Positions 36,954-45,349 of a stretch of 64,000 bases of DNA are shown piece after piece. The notes under the pieces were generated by a model, which was not told where the DNA came from, did no database searches, and was given only the letters and a program-made list of their open reading frames with translations. The number at the start of each line of letters is the position of its first letter. The first letter of the stretch is position 1. The stretch is from Hymenobacter lapidiphilus (GTDB taxonomy: Bacteria > Bacteroidota > Bacteroidia > Cytophagales > Hymenobacteraceae), in NCBI RefSeq assembly GCF_003417065.2, contig NZ_QVLT01000001.1, forward strand, positions 174,788-238,787, read 5' to 3'. The translations under genes and the position numbers were made by a program.

Positions 36954-37519
36954 TAGACGCTATCCAGACAGCTTATCCTTCTAGAAGGGATTTCCCTTGT
37001 ATCAATGCCCATACAGATAAACTATTCCATGTCTATGACCCGCCATTATCCGAAGTGGCTGATGACTCGAAGGCCGTCCGCCGGCGTGAGCCTTGCGCCC
37101 GCCGAATTGGAGAACCGGCTATTACTGATTTAACTGTTCACAATCCGCAAGCGCACACAGTGCATTTGGTTGCTATCGACAGTTGCATGTATGAATCAGG
37201 CGACTCCACGCGCTGCGACTGTGCCTTGGTGCGGAAGCAGGAAGTCCGTTTTGTGGAGTTCAAGCATGGCACCTTCAGGCGACGCGCCGACCGCATCAAA
37301 GAGTGTATTCCCCAGTTGGCCGCTACCATCAACGATTTCATCATGGCCGGCATTATTGCCCCTAAATCGGTAGTATTAGCCATTGCCTGCGTAGGCTTTC
37401 AGGAGGAATTTCCACCCCGCACGGCCCAGCTTGACGCGCGCATCCTACAGCTCAACAAGCTTGTTGGGTCAGATGTAGTGGTTGAACTATTGGTCACCGA
37501 TTCAACTACTTTCGCTTAA
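36950..37519 (+). CDS. Small PD-(D/E)XK-like protein, partner of the ATPase
   Basis: The 189-residue protein has the pattern STRCDCALVRKQEVRFVEFKHG. D90, E103 and K105 are placed as in PD-(D/E)XK nucleases (Asp on one strand, ExK on the next). A basic helical stretch RRRADRIKECIPQLAATINDFI follows and then VLAIACVGFQEEFPPRTAQL. I recall no named family. Its start codon lies within the ATPase stop (ATGATAG), so the two are translationally coupled and probably form one complex. A nuclease effector controlled by the ATPase is the natural reading. A second, non-nuclease role of the fold cannot be excluded. Confidence 0.7.
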   Translation: MIDAIQTAYPSRRDFPCINAHTDKLFHVYDPPLSEVADDSKAVRRREPCARRIGEPAITDLTVHNPQAHTVHLVAIDSCMYESGDSTRCDCALVRKQEVRFVEFKHGTFRRRADRIKECIPQLAATINDFIMAGIIAPKSVVLAIACVGFQEEFPPRTAQLDARILQLNKLVGSDVVVELLVTDSTTFA

Positions 37520-37524
37520 GCGCA

Positions 37525-37560
37525 AAAAGCCCCACCGGACCAAAATCCGGCGGGGCTTTT
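37525..37560. terminator. Bidirectional Rho-independent terminator
   Basis: A perfect 15-bp stem (AAAAGCCCCACCGGA... wait-free arm at 37525-37539, partner TCCGGCGGGGCTTTT at 37546-37560, apart from one G-T-type mismatch position) with a 6-base loop is flanked by A and T runs. It serves both the defence-like module and the convergent dxs gene. Confidence 0.85.
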
Positions 37561-37582
37561 CAATTCCAAGCGAAACCAACTC

Positions 37583-39523
37583 TTACAGCAGCACCTTCTC
37601 CGCTACCGGCTTCACTGCTTTGCCGCTCAGCTCGCGCAGGGTGGTGGCAATGCCGGCTACGTCGAAGCCGCACTCCTTGTACAGCTCGTCCTGGGTGCCG
37701 TGTTCTACTACGCGGTCGGGGATACCGAGGCGGCGCACGGGCAGGGCGTAGCCGTTATCGGCCATGAATTCGAGCACCGCCGAACCGAATCCGCCGGGCA
37801 GGCAGCCGTCTTCTACCGTCACGATGGACTTATACTTGCGGCAGATGCGGTGCAGCATTTCCTCATCCAGCGGCTTGCAGAAACGCATATCGTAGTGGCC
37901 GGGATTGAGGCCCTCGGCGACGAGCTGCTGGGTGGCCTTGGTGGCGTAGTTGCCGATATGGCCAATGCTGAGCACCGCCACGCCTTCGCCCTCGCGCACT
38001 ACCCGGCCGGTACCGATGGCAATTTTCTTCAGCGGCGTGCGCCACTCGGGCATCACGCCCTCGCCCCGCGGGTAGCGGATGCTGAACGGGCCGGCGTTTT
38101 CGGGCAGCGTGGCCGTGTACATCAGGTTGCGCAGCTCCTCCTCGTTCATGGGCGCCGAAACCACAAGGTTGGGCACGCAGCGCATAAAGGCCAGGTCGTA
38201 GTTGCCGTGGTGAGTAGGGCCATCGGCGCCGGCAAAACCGGCCCGGTCGAGGCAGAACACCACGTGCAGGTTCTGCAGCGCCACATCGTGGATGACCTGG
38301 TCGTAGGCCCGCTGCATGAACGAGGAGTAAATGTTGCAGAACGGCACCAACCCCTGGGTGGCCAGACCGGCCGAGAACGTAACGGCGTGCTGCTCGGCAA
38401 TCCCCACGTCGAAGGCGCGGTCGGGCATGGCCTTCATCATGATGTTCAGCGAGCAGCCCGAAGGCATGGCCGGCGTCACGCCCATGATTTTGTCGTTGGC
38501 CTCGGCCAGCTCCACAATCGTGTGCCCGAACACGTCCTGATACTTGGGCGGCTGGGGCTTGTCGGGCGTTTTCTTGTAAATCTCGCCCGTAATTTTGTCG
38601 AACAGCCCCGGCGCGTGCCACAGGGTCTGGTCCTTTTCAGCCAGCGCGTAGCCTTTGCCCTTCACCGTCACGCAGTGCAGCAGCTTGGGGCCGGGGATGT
38701 GCTTGAGGTCTTCCAGAATGGTAGCCAGGTGCTGCACGTCGTGGCCATCCACGGGGCCAAAGTAGCGGAAGTTGAGCGCCTCGAACAGGTTGCCCTGCTT
38801 GAGCAGCGTGGCCTTCATGGCCTGCTCGACGCGGCGGGCAATCTGCTGAGGATTGGGGCCGAACTTGCTGAGCTTGCCGAGCACGTTCCACAGCTCATCG
38901 CGCACTTTGTTGTAGGTGCGTGAGGTGGTGATGTCGGTGAGGTATTCCTTGAGCGCGCCCACGTTGGGGTCGATGCTCATGCAGTTATCATTGAGAATAA
39001 CCAGCAGGTTGGACTTCTCGACGCCAGCGTGGTTGAGGGCCTCGAAGGCCATACCGGCCGTCATAGCTCCGTCGCCAATCACGGCAATGTGCTGGCGGTC
39101 GAACTCGCCCTTGTAATCGGAAGCCACGGCCATGCCCAGCGCCGCGCCGATGCTGGTGGAGCTGTGACCCACCCCGAAGGCGTCGTAGGGGCTTTCGCTC
39201 CGCTTCGGAAAGCCCGACATGCCCTGATAGCGGCGATTGGTCGGGAACTGGTCGCGGCGGCCGGTCAGGATTTTGTGCCCGTAGGCCTGGTGGCCCACAT
39301 CCCACACCAGCTGGTCGTGGGGCGTGTTGAAGACGTAGTGCAGGGCCACCGACAGTTCGACCACGCCGAGCGAGGCACCGAAGTGGCCGCCGTAAATCGA
39401 AACCGAATCAACGATGAACTGGCGCAATTCCTGGCTCACTTGCACCAGTTGGTCGGGGCTGAGCTTTTTGAGGTCGTCGGGGGAATTAATTTCCGCCAGC
39501 AGGGGCCCGGGTTCAACAATCAT
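37583..39523 (-). CDS. dxs: 1-deoxy-D-xylulose-5-phosphate synthase
   Basis: Dxs condenses pyruvate and glyceraldehyde-3-phosphate, using thiamine diphosphate, in the first step of the MEP isoprenoid pathway. The length of 646 residues is normal. The ThDP site (AVIGDGAMTAGMAFEALNHAG...LNDNCMSI) and the transketolase pyrimidine-domain block (FDVGIAEQHAVTFSAGLATQGLVPFCNIYSSFMQRAYDQVIHDVALQNL) are intact, with HHGNYDLAFMRCVPN downstream. The frame is open to 39613, but the ATG at 39523 gives the usual start. The promoter-like box at 39618 supports a leader of about 90 bases. It is a single gene with a shared terminator. Confidence 0.97.
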   Translation of the reverse strand: MIVEPGPLLAEINSPDDLKKLSPDQLVQVSQELRQFIVDSVSIYGGHFGASLGVVELSVALHYVFNTPHDQLVWDVGHQAYGHKILTGRRDQFPTNRRYQGMSGFPKRSESPYDAFGVGHSSTSIGAALGMAVASDYKGEFDRQHIAVIGDGAMTAGMAFEALNHAGVEKSNLLVILNDNCMSIDPNVGALKEYLTDITTSRTYNKVRDELWNVLGKLSKFGPNPQQIARRVEQAMKATLLKQGNLFEALNFRYFGPVDGHDVQHLATILEDLKHIPGPKLLHCVTVKGKGYALAEKDQTLWHAPGLFDKITGEIYKKTPDKPQPPKYQDVFGHTIVELAEANDKIMGVTPAMPSGCSLNIMMKAMPDRAFDVGIAEQHAVTFSAGLATQGLVPFCNIYSSFMQRAYDQVIHDVALQNLHVVFCLDRAGFAGADGPTHHGNYDLAFMRCVPNLVVSAPMNEEELRNLMYTATLPENAGPFSIRYPRGEGVMPEWRTPLKKIAIGTGRVVREGEGVAVLSIGHIGNYATKATQQLVAEGLNPGHYDMRFCKPLDEEMLHRICRKYKSIVTVEDGCLPGGFGSAVLEFMADNGYALPVRRLGIPDRVVEHGTQDELYKECGFDVAGIATTLRELSGKAVKPVAEKVLL

Positions 39524-39617
39524 GCGCGCAGGGGTAGAAACGAAGGGATAAGTAGCGTTGCAACCGCCGCCCGGTCCGAAAGTTATGCTCGTGGCCGGCC
39601 CGACAATAGGCAACGGG

Positions 39618-39625
39618 CAAAGTTA
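39618..39625 (-). promoter_or_regulatory. -7 box for dxs
   Basis: On the minus strand TAACTTTG matches TAnnTTTG, about 95 bases before the dxs ATG. No -33 element is obvious. Confidence 0.5.
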
Positions 39626-39674
39626 CGGGTTTTCCGTTCCGGCGGATGAAGTAAGGAATTGGGGAGTGAGTGAA

Positions 39675-39806
39675 AACGAACAGTGTCATGCTGAGCGCAG
39701 GCGCAGCCGCAGTCGAAGCATGACACTGTTCGTTGCTGACAATGGAATTACCAATGCGGTAGAGATGCTACGACTACGCTCCGCTTCGCTCAGCATGACA
39801 CCGTTC
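39675..39806. repeat. Composite intergenic inverted repeat
   Basis: AACGAACAGTGTCATGCT at 39675-39692 pairs perfectly with 39717-39734. A second module, GCGGTAGAGATGCT...CGCTCAGCATGACACCGTTC at 39755-39806, shares its ends with the repeat at 1573-1607, so both belong to one family. Confidence 0.85.
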
Positions 39807-39884
39807 TTTCCAAGATCCTTATCCAACGGAACCCAACCTTACGCCCCTCTACGCAACCCAACCCCAACCAACCATTCAACCCGC

Positions 39885-39892
39885 TACCTTTG
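39885..39892 (+). promoter_or_regulatory. -7 box directly before the flippase-like gene
   Basis: TACCTTTG ends 4 bases before the ATG at 39897. Transcription would start at or next to the start codon, giving a leaderless message. Confidence 0.6.
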
Positions 39893-39896
39893 CCGG

Positions 39897-40982
39897 ATGC
39901 CACAGCTTACCAACGCCACTTCCGAAGACCAGCAACTGCTCGACAAGCTCCGGCCCTCGCGGATTGTGCTGCCAGTACTGATTGGCCTGGGCGTAGTAGG
40001 CTTCATGTTCTGGCGCAGCTACAAACCCGGCGACTTGGATGCGCTGGCCAACGCCAAGCCCCTGTGGCTGTTGGTGATGCTGGTGGTGCTGGTGGCCCGC
40101 GACGCCGGCTACGTGTACCGCATCCGCTACCTCACCCAGAAAGTGCTGAGTTGGCGTGCCTCGCTCGACGTGATTATGCTCTGGGAATTCTCCTCCTGCA
40201 TTCTGCCCTCGGCAGTGGGCGGCACGGCCGTGGCCCCGGTGCTACTGCACAAAGAGGGCATTCCGCTGGGCCGGGCGGTGGCCTACATCATGGCCACCGC
40301 CATGCTCGACAACATGTACTATGTACTCATGGTACCGCTCGTAGTGCTCATCGGGGGCGAAACGCTGTACCCCTACGAGGCCCTGCACGGCGGCCTGATT
40401 ACCACGCTGCGCGTCGGGTTCATTCTGAGCTACGTGTTCGTAACGGCCTACGCCCTGCTGATGGTGTACGCCATCTTCATCAACCCCCAGGCGGTGCGGC
40501 GGCTGCTGGTGCGGCTGTTTTCGGCGCGGGTGCTGCGGCGGTTCCGGGGCCGGGCCTACCTGCTGGGCCACGATTTGGTGCAGGCTTCGGCCGAACTGCG
40601 TGGCAACGGCCGCACCTACTGGCTGCGGGCGGCCCTAAGCACGTTCTTCGTCTGGACGGCCCGCTACCTGGTTATCGGCTGCCTCATCGGGGCATTTATT
40701 GATGTGGGCTGGACCGAGTTCTGGCTGATATTCGGCCGCAACCTCACCTACAAAGTTATCCTGCTGATTGCCATTACGCCCGGTGGCGCGGGTATTGCCG
40801 AGGGGGCCTTCCCCACGTTTTTCGGCAAGTTCATCGGCACCGCCACCATGACCAACTTCATGGTGCTGCTCTACCGCATCACCACCTACTACCTCTATCT
40901 GGTACTCGGGGCCGTGTTCCTGCCCCGCTGGGTAGCTCGCATCTACGGCACGAAAAAGGTCCAGGAAATCATGGAGGCGTAG
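39897..40982 (+). CDS. Flippase-like (LPG synthase TM domain) membrane protein
   Basis: The 361-residue integral membrane protein has about seven to eight helices and the pattern of the lysylphosphatidylglycerol-synthase membrane domain family (DUF/UPF0104): VARDAGYVYRIRYLTQKVLSWRASLDVIMLWEFSSCILPSAVGGTAVAPVLLHKEG, then ITPGGAGIAEGAFPTFF near the C-terminus. The SAVGGTAVAP and TPGGAGIAEG loops are the family's conserved polar sites, thought to act in lipid translocation. The soluble transferase domain of MprF is absent. The ATG at 39897 is supported by the adjacent promoter box. It may move a lipid-linked compound across the inner membrane. Confidence 0.85.
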   Translation: MPQLTNATSEDQQLLDKLRPSRIVLPVLIGLGVVGFMFWRSYKPGDLDALANAKPLWLLVMLVVLVARDAGYVYRIRYLTQKVLSWRASLDVIMLWEFSSCILPSAVGGTAVAPVLLHKEGIPLGRAVAYIMATAMLDNMYYVLMVPLVVLIGGETLYPYEALHGGLITTLRVGFILSYVFVTAYALLMVYAIFINPQAVRRLLVRLFSARVLRRFRGRAYLLGHDLVQASAELRGNGRTYWLRAALSTFFVWTARYLVIGCLIGAFIDVGWTEFWLIFGRNLTYKVILLIAITPGGAGIAEGAFPTFFGKFIGTATMTNFMVLLYRITTYYLYLVLGAVFLPRWVARIYGTKKVQEIMEA

Positions 40983-41002
40983 CGCGCATCCTTTACTTCA
41001 CG

Positions 41003-43609
41003 TTATGGCCGCGTAGCCTCCAGGGCTGGGGCCGGCTCGGCGGGCACGGGGCGCTGGTAGGTTTGCCAGAACTCGGGGTGGTAGGGCACTTTGGGCACTT
41101 GGTAGATTGCGCCGCCACCTAAATCTCCTTTTATTTTAGGGTCCGGTATTTCACTGGCGGCAACCTGGGTAGGCGGCGCGAAATACACTTCGCAGGTCAG
41201 CTGCCGGTAGAATGGCTTCTTTCCCAGTACGCGCCCCACGGCAGCGGCTTGCGCGATGCTGGCGGCCGCGTAGTAACGGCCATTTTCCATCCGCTGGTAG
41301 GTTACCACGTGGGCGGTGCGGCTGGTAGTGTATACCCGGTCGTATAGCCTGGAAATAAGGTTGCCTCGCCCGTAATATTTATGGGCCACCGCGTTATTTT
41401 GTAGCGTATCGTCCTGCCACAGTGCCTCGTAGCGTACTACCGCGTAGTTATCCTGCCGCACATACACCCGGCCCGAGTAGCCCGCCGTCAGGGACACACC
41501 AGTAGCGCGGTGGCTGGCGCGTTTGGCGGCGAAACGAATAACGTACACCGACTCTCCCCCTATCTGCTCAATTGTATCCAGGCGTAGCTGATATTTACCC
41601 ATTGTACTGCTTTTAAACAGGGGCGAGATTCGGACCGGGTCGAAACCGCCCGCAAAGCCATGTCCCCCTTCGTCCAGCGTAGGGGTCAGGGTAGCGGGCG
41701 AAGCTTCAGTCAGTACGTTTTTCTCCTGCACCTGCTCAACCGGCTTAGGTTCCAGCATCAGAAACCCACCTGCCCAATTGCGGTAACCGGCCGGCACCCA
41801 TAGCTGGCTGGTGTACTCCACCTCGTGCCGGAGCGTGTCGAAATTGATGGCCCGGCGGCGCGTGTACACCTGCTGGGCATAGTTTTGCCGCTCGTAGTTC
41901 TTCTCCGCCGCCTGAATCACTTTCTTCATAATCCGCTTCGGATCCTGCGACTGCGCACTTACCCGCACATCGCTCAGGGCAAAGGCCGCCGGCACCAGGC
42001 GCACCGTGGCGGCTCCGGCCGCGGCGGCCAGCGTGGCCGGCTCGTAGCCGATGCTGCTCACCTGCACCAGCTCACCCCGGCGGGTTTCTAAGCGAAATTT
42101 CCCTTGGGCATCCGACACCGTACCGGCGCTGCGGGCGGGCACGGCAATGGTGGCAAACGGCACCGGCAGGCCGGTTTTGCGGTCGAGCACCACGCCGCTG
42201 AGCCGGAGAACCGCGCCGCCAGTTTTGCCCGCCACCGGTCTCGCGGCGGGGTTGATGCGGCCGCCGAAACGCGCCGGGGCCAGCGTGTCGGCCGAAGCGG
42301 ACTTGTTTTCCGGCCCAGAAGCCAGGGTCGCCCGCGCATGCGGCGGGTTCACGGTCCGCAGAAACAGGAAGCCATCCACGGCCTGGCTCCACGCTCCGGT
42401 AAGCGGCTTGTAATCAAAAGCGTACGTAGTTAGTTGTTTATCAGCCGCATCGTGCTTGAGGCTGATAAAACTGTAGGCCTGCCCCTGCGCCAGCAGCGCC
42501 GCTTCCAGACTGCCGGCCGCTGGCACCGGTACCGGCGTAGCTCGCCCCCAGGAACCAAAACCATACTCGCCACCGCCCGACAGAGTGCCTAGCACATATA
42601 CGGCGTCTTCCCCCAATGCCGCCTTCACCGCCCGGCCCATTGGCCGGAACGTTTGGATATCGGCATCGGCCAGCACTTCTACCCGGTTGGCCACATGCAG
42701 CAAGGCCGCCCAGCAAATCACCTTCTCTTGCGGGTGCTGGCGCATGTACCAGAGCAGGTTGTCGGCCATCTGCGCGTCGCGTGGGTTACTGTCGACGGCC
42801 TTAAAATCGGCCGAATCCTTCAAGGCGGGGTCGTTGGTGGCGTAGTCGCGGGCCATGGCCTGGAGGCTGCGCAGGTTCTGGAGCCAGAACGCGGCCCGCT
42901 CCCGGCGCTTAGCATCGGGCCCGGCGGCCACCTTTTCGAGCAGCTTGCGGGCCTTGTTCATCTGTAAGTTGAAAATAACGAGGCTGTTGGCGGGCGGGAA
43001 AATGAAGTGTTCCCCCATCATGCTCACGCACTCATCCAGGTAGTCGTAGGCTATGCCGTCGGCCCCCTTTTCGGGCTTAAGGAAGGCCTCCAACTCCTCC
43101 AGCAGCTCATCCTGATAAGCGCCGCTCAGCTGCCCATCGAAGCCGGCTACTTTCAGCCCACCTTTGCCCAATAACGGTAGCAGAGGCTGAAATTCCTGGG
43201 TATTCTTCCAAACCGAAAACACGCTATTGTCCACCACTTCAGCCGCCGCAGCGCCCCTCTCCAGCTCCCGTTGCGCCCGGTCCAGCTCGTAGAAGCCGCT
43301 TTCAAACGCCACGGTGGTAAAACCCATGCGCTCCTTTAAAAAGCGAATCAGCCGGATTTTGGCTTCCGTTACGTTACCCTCGCCGTGGGTCGGCTCACCC
43401 AGCATTACCACCCGCGCGCCCCCAATTTCCTGGCGAAGAAACTCCAGATCGGAAAAGTCGGCATCCGTGGGGTCGATGGTGCGGATGGTGTGGGTGGGCA
43501 GCGGCACCGGGGCTGTAGCGGCGGTGGATGGGGCGGTTTGGGCCAGGGTGGCGAGGCTGCTGAGCGTGGCCAGCAGGAGGCCGAAAGCGGCCGGTAAAAT
43601 TCGGTTCAT
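41003..43609 (-). CDS. Erythromycin-esterase-like / carboxypeptidase-regulatory fusion protein
   Basis: This 868-residue secreted protein starts with a signal peptide (NRILPAAFGLLLATLSSLATLAQ). Residues about 45-430 form an erythromycin-esterase-like domain (RVVMLGEPTHGEGNVTEAKIRLIRFLKERMGFTTVAFESGFYELDRAQREL; ICWAALLHVANRVEV). A CarboxypepD_reg-like beta-sandwich follows (LSGVVLDRKTGLPVPFATIAVPARSAGTVSDAQGKFRLETRRGELVQVSSIGYEPATL), then a long C-terminal region of a type found in Bacteroidetes envelope proteins (KRIMKKVIQAAEKNYERQNYAQQVYTRRRAINFDT). The combination is unusual. Whether the esterase-like part hydrolyses macrolides is unknown; envelope placement makes another substrate more likely. 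Confidence 0.82.
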   Translation of the reverse strand: MNRILPAAFGLLLATLSSLATLAQTAPSTAATAPVPLPTHTIRTIDPTDADFSDLEFLRQEIGGARVVMLGEPTHGEGNVTEAKIRLIRFLKERMGFTTVAFESGFYELDRAQRELERGAAAAEVVDNSVFSVWKNTQEFQPLLPLLGKGGLKVAGFDGQLSGAYQDELLEELEAFLKPEKGADGIAYDYLDECVSMMGEHFIFPPANSLVIFNLQMNKARKLLEKVAAGPDAKRRERAAFWLQNLRSLQAMARDYATNDPALKDSADFKAVDSNPRDAQMADNLLWYMRQHPQEKVICWAALLHVANRVEVLADADIQTFRPMGRAVKAALGEDAVYVLGTLSGGGEYGFGSWGRATPVPVPAAGSLEAALLAQGQAYSFISLKHDAADKQLTTYAFDYKPLTGAWSQAVDGFLFLRTVNPPHARATLASGPENKSASADTLAPARFGGRINPAARPVAGKTGGAVLRLSGVVLDRKTGLPVPFATIAVPARSAGTVSDAQGKFRLETRRGELVQVSSIGYEPATLAAAAGAATVRLVPAAFALSDVRVSAQSQDPKRIMKKVIQAAEKNYERQNYAQQVYTRRRAINFDTLRHEVEYTSQLWVPAGYRNWAGGFLMLEPKPVEQVQEKNVLTEASPATLTPTLDEGGHGFAGGFDPVRISPLFKSSTMGKYQLRLDTIEQIGGESVYVIRFAAKRASHRATGVSLTAGYSGRVYVRQDNYAVVRYEALWQDDTLQNNAVAHKYYGRGNLISRLYDRVYTTSRTAHVVTYQRMENGRYYAAASIAQAAAVGRVLGKKPFYRQLTCEVYFAPPTQVAASEIPDPKIKGDLGGGAIYQVPKVPYHPEFWQTYQRPVPAEPAPALEATRP

Positions 43610-43723
43610 AAACACTCGGATGCGGCTAGGGGCTAAATTCCACAGCAAAGTAGCCCAACTATTTACAACCCGGTAACCGAAAGGCGCAACAGCCACTACG
43701 AGGCGCGGCAGGCAGCAACGCAA

Positions 43724-43754
43724 AAGCCCCTTCCACCAGCGGCGGAAGGGGCTT
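43724..43754. terminator. Rho-independent terminator
   Basis: AAGCCCCTTCC / GGAAGGGGCTT forms an 11-bp stem around a 9-base loop. It lies 3' of the lipoprotein gene that begins at 44205 on the minus strand. Confidence 0.8.
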
Positions 43755-43785
43755 CATTGCGGATTGTTCGGCTTCGTTCGGAAGG

Positions 43786-44205
43786 TTACTCCTTCTCCAG
43801 GCGCAGCTCCGAGCCGTCGGTGCCTTTGAGGGTCAGCTTGTCGTCGGTCAGCGTTACCACCGTGAAGGTGTTCGACTGGCCGGCACCGTCGGGCATCATA
43901 GTGATGGTTTTGGCAGACTGGTCGAAGGTGTATTTGCCGTTCATCGTCTGGGCGCCCGATGTCATATTGTACTGCTTATTGGCGTAAAAGGTCACGCGCT
44001 GGTCGTCCATGGCATCGGTCTGGGCAACTTTGTCGCCCGTTGCGTTCATTTCCTTATCGGTTTTCCAGGTTTTGCTGTCGGTGCCGTAGAGCATGTTTAC
44101 GCCTTCTACTGTGCCTTCCTTGCTGCCGCAAGCGGCCGTGAAGAGCAGTACGAACATGAACAGGCCGGCCAGCAGGCGCGAGGCGGGAGAGGTGAGATTT
44201 TTCAT
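43786..44205 (-). CDS. Lipoprotein of unknown function (lipocalin-like)
   Basis: The 139-residue product has a lipoprotein signal peptide with lipobox FTAACGSK (Cys near residue 26). The mature part alternates short strands (QRVTFYANKQYNMTSGAQTMNGKYTFDQSAKTITMMPD, KLTLKGTDGSELRLEKE), a layout typical of small lipocalin-like Bacteroidetes lipoproteins. No catalytic motif is visible. It has its own terminator and no operon partner. Confidence 0.78.
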   Translation of the reverse strand: MKNLTSPASRLLAGLFMFVLLFTAACGSKEGTVEGVNMLYGTDSKTWKTDKEMNATGDKVAQTDAMDDQRVTFYANKQYNMTSGAQTMNGKYTFDQSAKTITMMPDGAGQSNTFTVVTLTDDKLTLKGTDGSELRLEKE

Positions 44206-44442
44206 GGGGAGAGAGAAAGAATAAGTGAAGGGTTAGGGCGAAAAAAGCGGCCGCTACCGACCGCCGGTAATGCGCCTCTTACGGTAGCGTTGCTCAAGAT
44301 GTTCGGCCGCCGGCCAATAGCGTTATAGCCTCCGGCGGAGCAGCACAACCTATTGCCTAACACGGCGTAAGAAGGGCCAACATCCAAGCCGCACGGTACT
44401 TAACCGTCGGCCGCTCTCTCCTCCACCTAACGTATTACCATC

Positions 44443-44730
44443 ATGGGACTCTTTGATTTTCTTTCCGACAAAGGTGAAACCAAGCCAGTTGCACCCACCA
44501 CCAATCCTGCCGGCGGCAACACCGACTTCTTCGGCACCGACAAAACTGCCGACACCACGGCAGGCGACACGTATACCGTAGTCAGTGGTGACTCGCTCTC
44601 GAAAATCGCCAAGAACCATTATGGCGACGCCAGCAAGTGGCACCAGATTTATGACGCCAACAAAAGCACCATCGGCTCCGACCCCGACAAAATTGAGGTA
44701 GGCCAGGTACTGACGCTGCCTAAAGCATAG
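44443..44730 (+). CDS. LysM-domain peptidoglycan-binding protein
   Basis: The 95-residue protein consists of a polar N-terminal linker and one LysM domain (DTYTVVSGDSLSKIAKNHYGDASKWHQIYDANKSTIGSDPDKIEVGQVLTLPKA), which binds N-acetylglucosamine-containing glycans. It resembles the C-terminal half of E. coli Kbp (YgaU) but lacks a BON domain and any signal peptide, so it is predicted cytoplasmic by sequence. A terminator follows. Confidence 0.9.
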   Translation: MGLFDFLSDKGETKPVAPTTNPAGGNTDFFGTDKTADTTAGDTYTVVSGDSLSKIAKNHYGDASKWHQIYDANKSTIGSDPDKIEVGQVLTLPKA

Positions 44731-44754
44731 CTCCTCCGCTTCGCGGAAATATTC

Positions 44755-44785
44755 AAAAAAGCCACTCTCCGGAGTGGCTTTTTTC
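44755..44785 (+). terminator. Rho-independent terminator after the LysM gene
   Basis: AAAAAAGCCACTC TCC GGAG TGGCTTTTTT: a strong stem of AAAAGCCACTC with its complement, flanked by A and T runs. Confidence 0.85.
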
Positions 44786-44998
44786 ATGTCCAATATCGTT
44801 GAAAAAAGCGTTCAAAGAAGCACTTTTGAGGCTTGATTGGGGGCTTGAACACCGACCACAGGCGGGGCGGGGCCAAAGGATCATAACAGTGGTTTTCACT
44901 AACATTAAAGTCTATACACCTGTTAATCAGTATTATTACCTAATTCAATATAGAAGAATAAGCAGTTGAGAATGGTTGAAAAATAATTTACCATTCTC

Positions 44999-45030
44999 TT
45001 GCATTACAGAAAATAACGGCTATACCTTTG
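44999..45030 (+). promoter_or_regulatory. Promoter of the methionine operon
   Basis: A -33 TTG at 44999-45001 and a -7 box TACCTTTG at 45023-45030 are separated by 21 bases, a good fit to the Bacteroidetes consensus. It lies upstream of the SAM riboswitch. Confidence 0.75.
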
Positions 45031-45084
45031 CAACACCAACCCGGTACTGCCCCGCTCGCGGCGGGATAGTTTTCATAGGATTTA

Positions 45085-45170
45085 TACAGAAGTGGCGAGA
45101 GCACAGGCTCCCTGACCCACTGGCAACCTTCGACCGCGCGAAAGGTGCCAATGCCTGCCCGACCAGCCCG
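45085..45170 (+). ncRNA. SAM riboswitch (S-box family)
   Basis: The core of an S-box riboswitch is visible. AGTGG (45091-45095) pairs with CCACT (45117-45121). Inside, GAGC (45099-45102) pairs with GCTC (45107-45110). The signature GGCAACC (45122-45128) is followed by a P3 stem CCTT/AAGG and then GGTGCCAATGCC (45144-45155). It lies between a promoter and the metY-metX-hom operon, which is exactly the regulon such RNAs control. High S-adenosylmethionine should lower expression. The exact P1 partner and the expression platform were not resolved. Confidence 0.85.
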
Positions 45171-45349
45171 ACCTAACCGTTCGGCGGCGGGGACTATAAC
45201 CTCCCAGTCCCATGAGCCACTCCCGCGTTTTCGCCCCAGTTTCTCCCACCGCTCCGACCGCCTTCGGGCCCGCCGCTTCGCTGTGGGCTTTCGGCGTTCC
45301 GGCCCCGGCCGTTTCGGCCCTGCCGGCTGCCGCTCCTGCTGCCGCCCGA

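Noticed and set aside
45212..45349. Longer version of the leader ORF (63 codons)
   Set aside because: It is in frame with the Cys-rich leader, but the first 46 residues are an Ala/Pro-rich stretch that looks like chance in GC-rich DNA; the ATG at 45350 gives the compact leader. It is not excluded.
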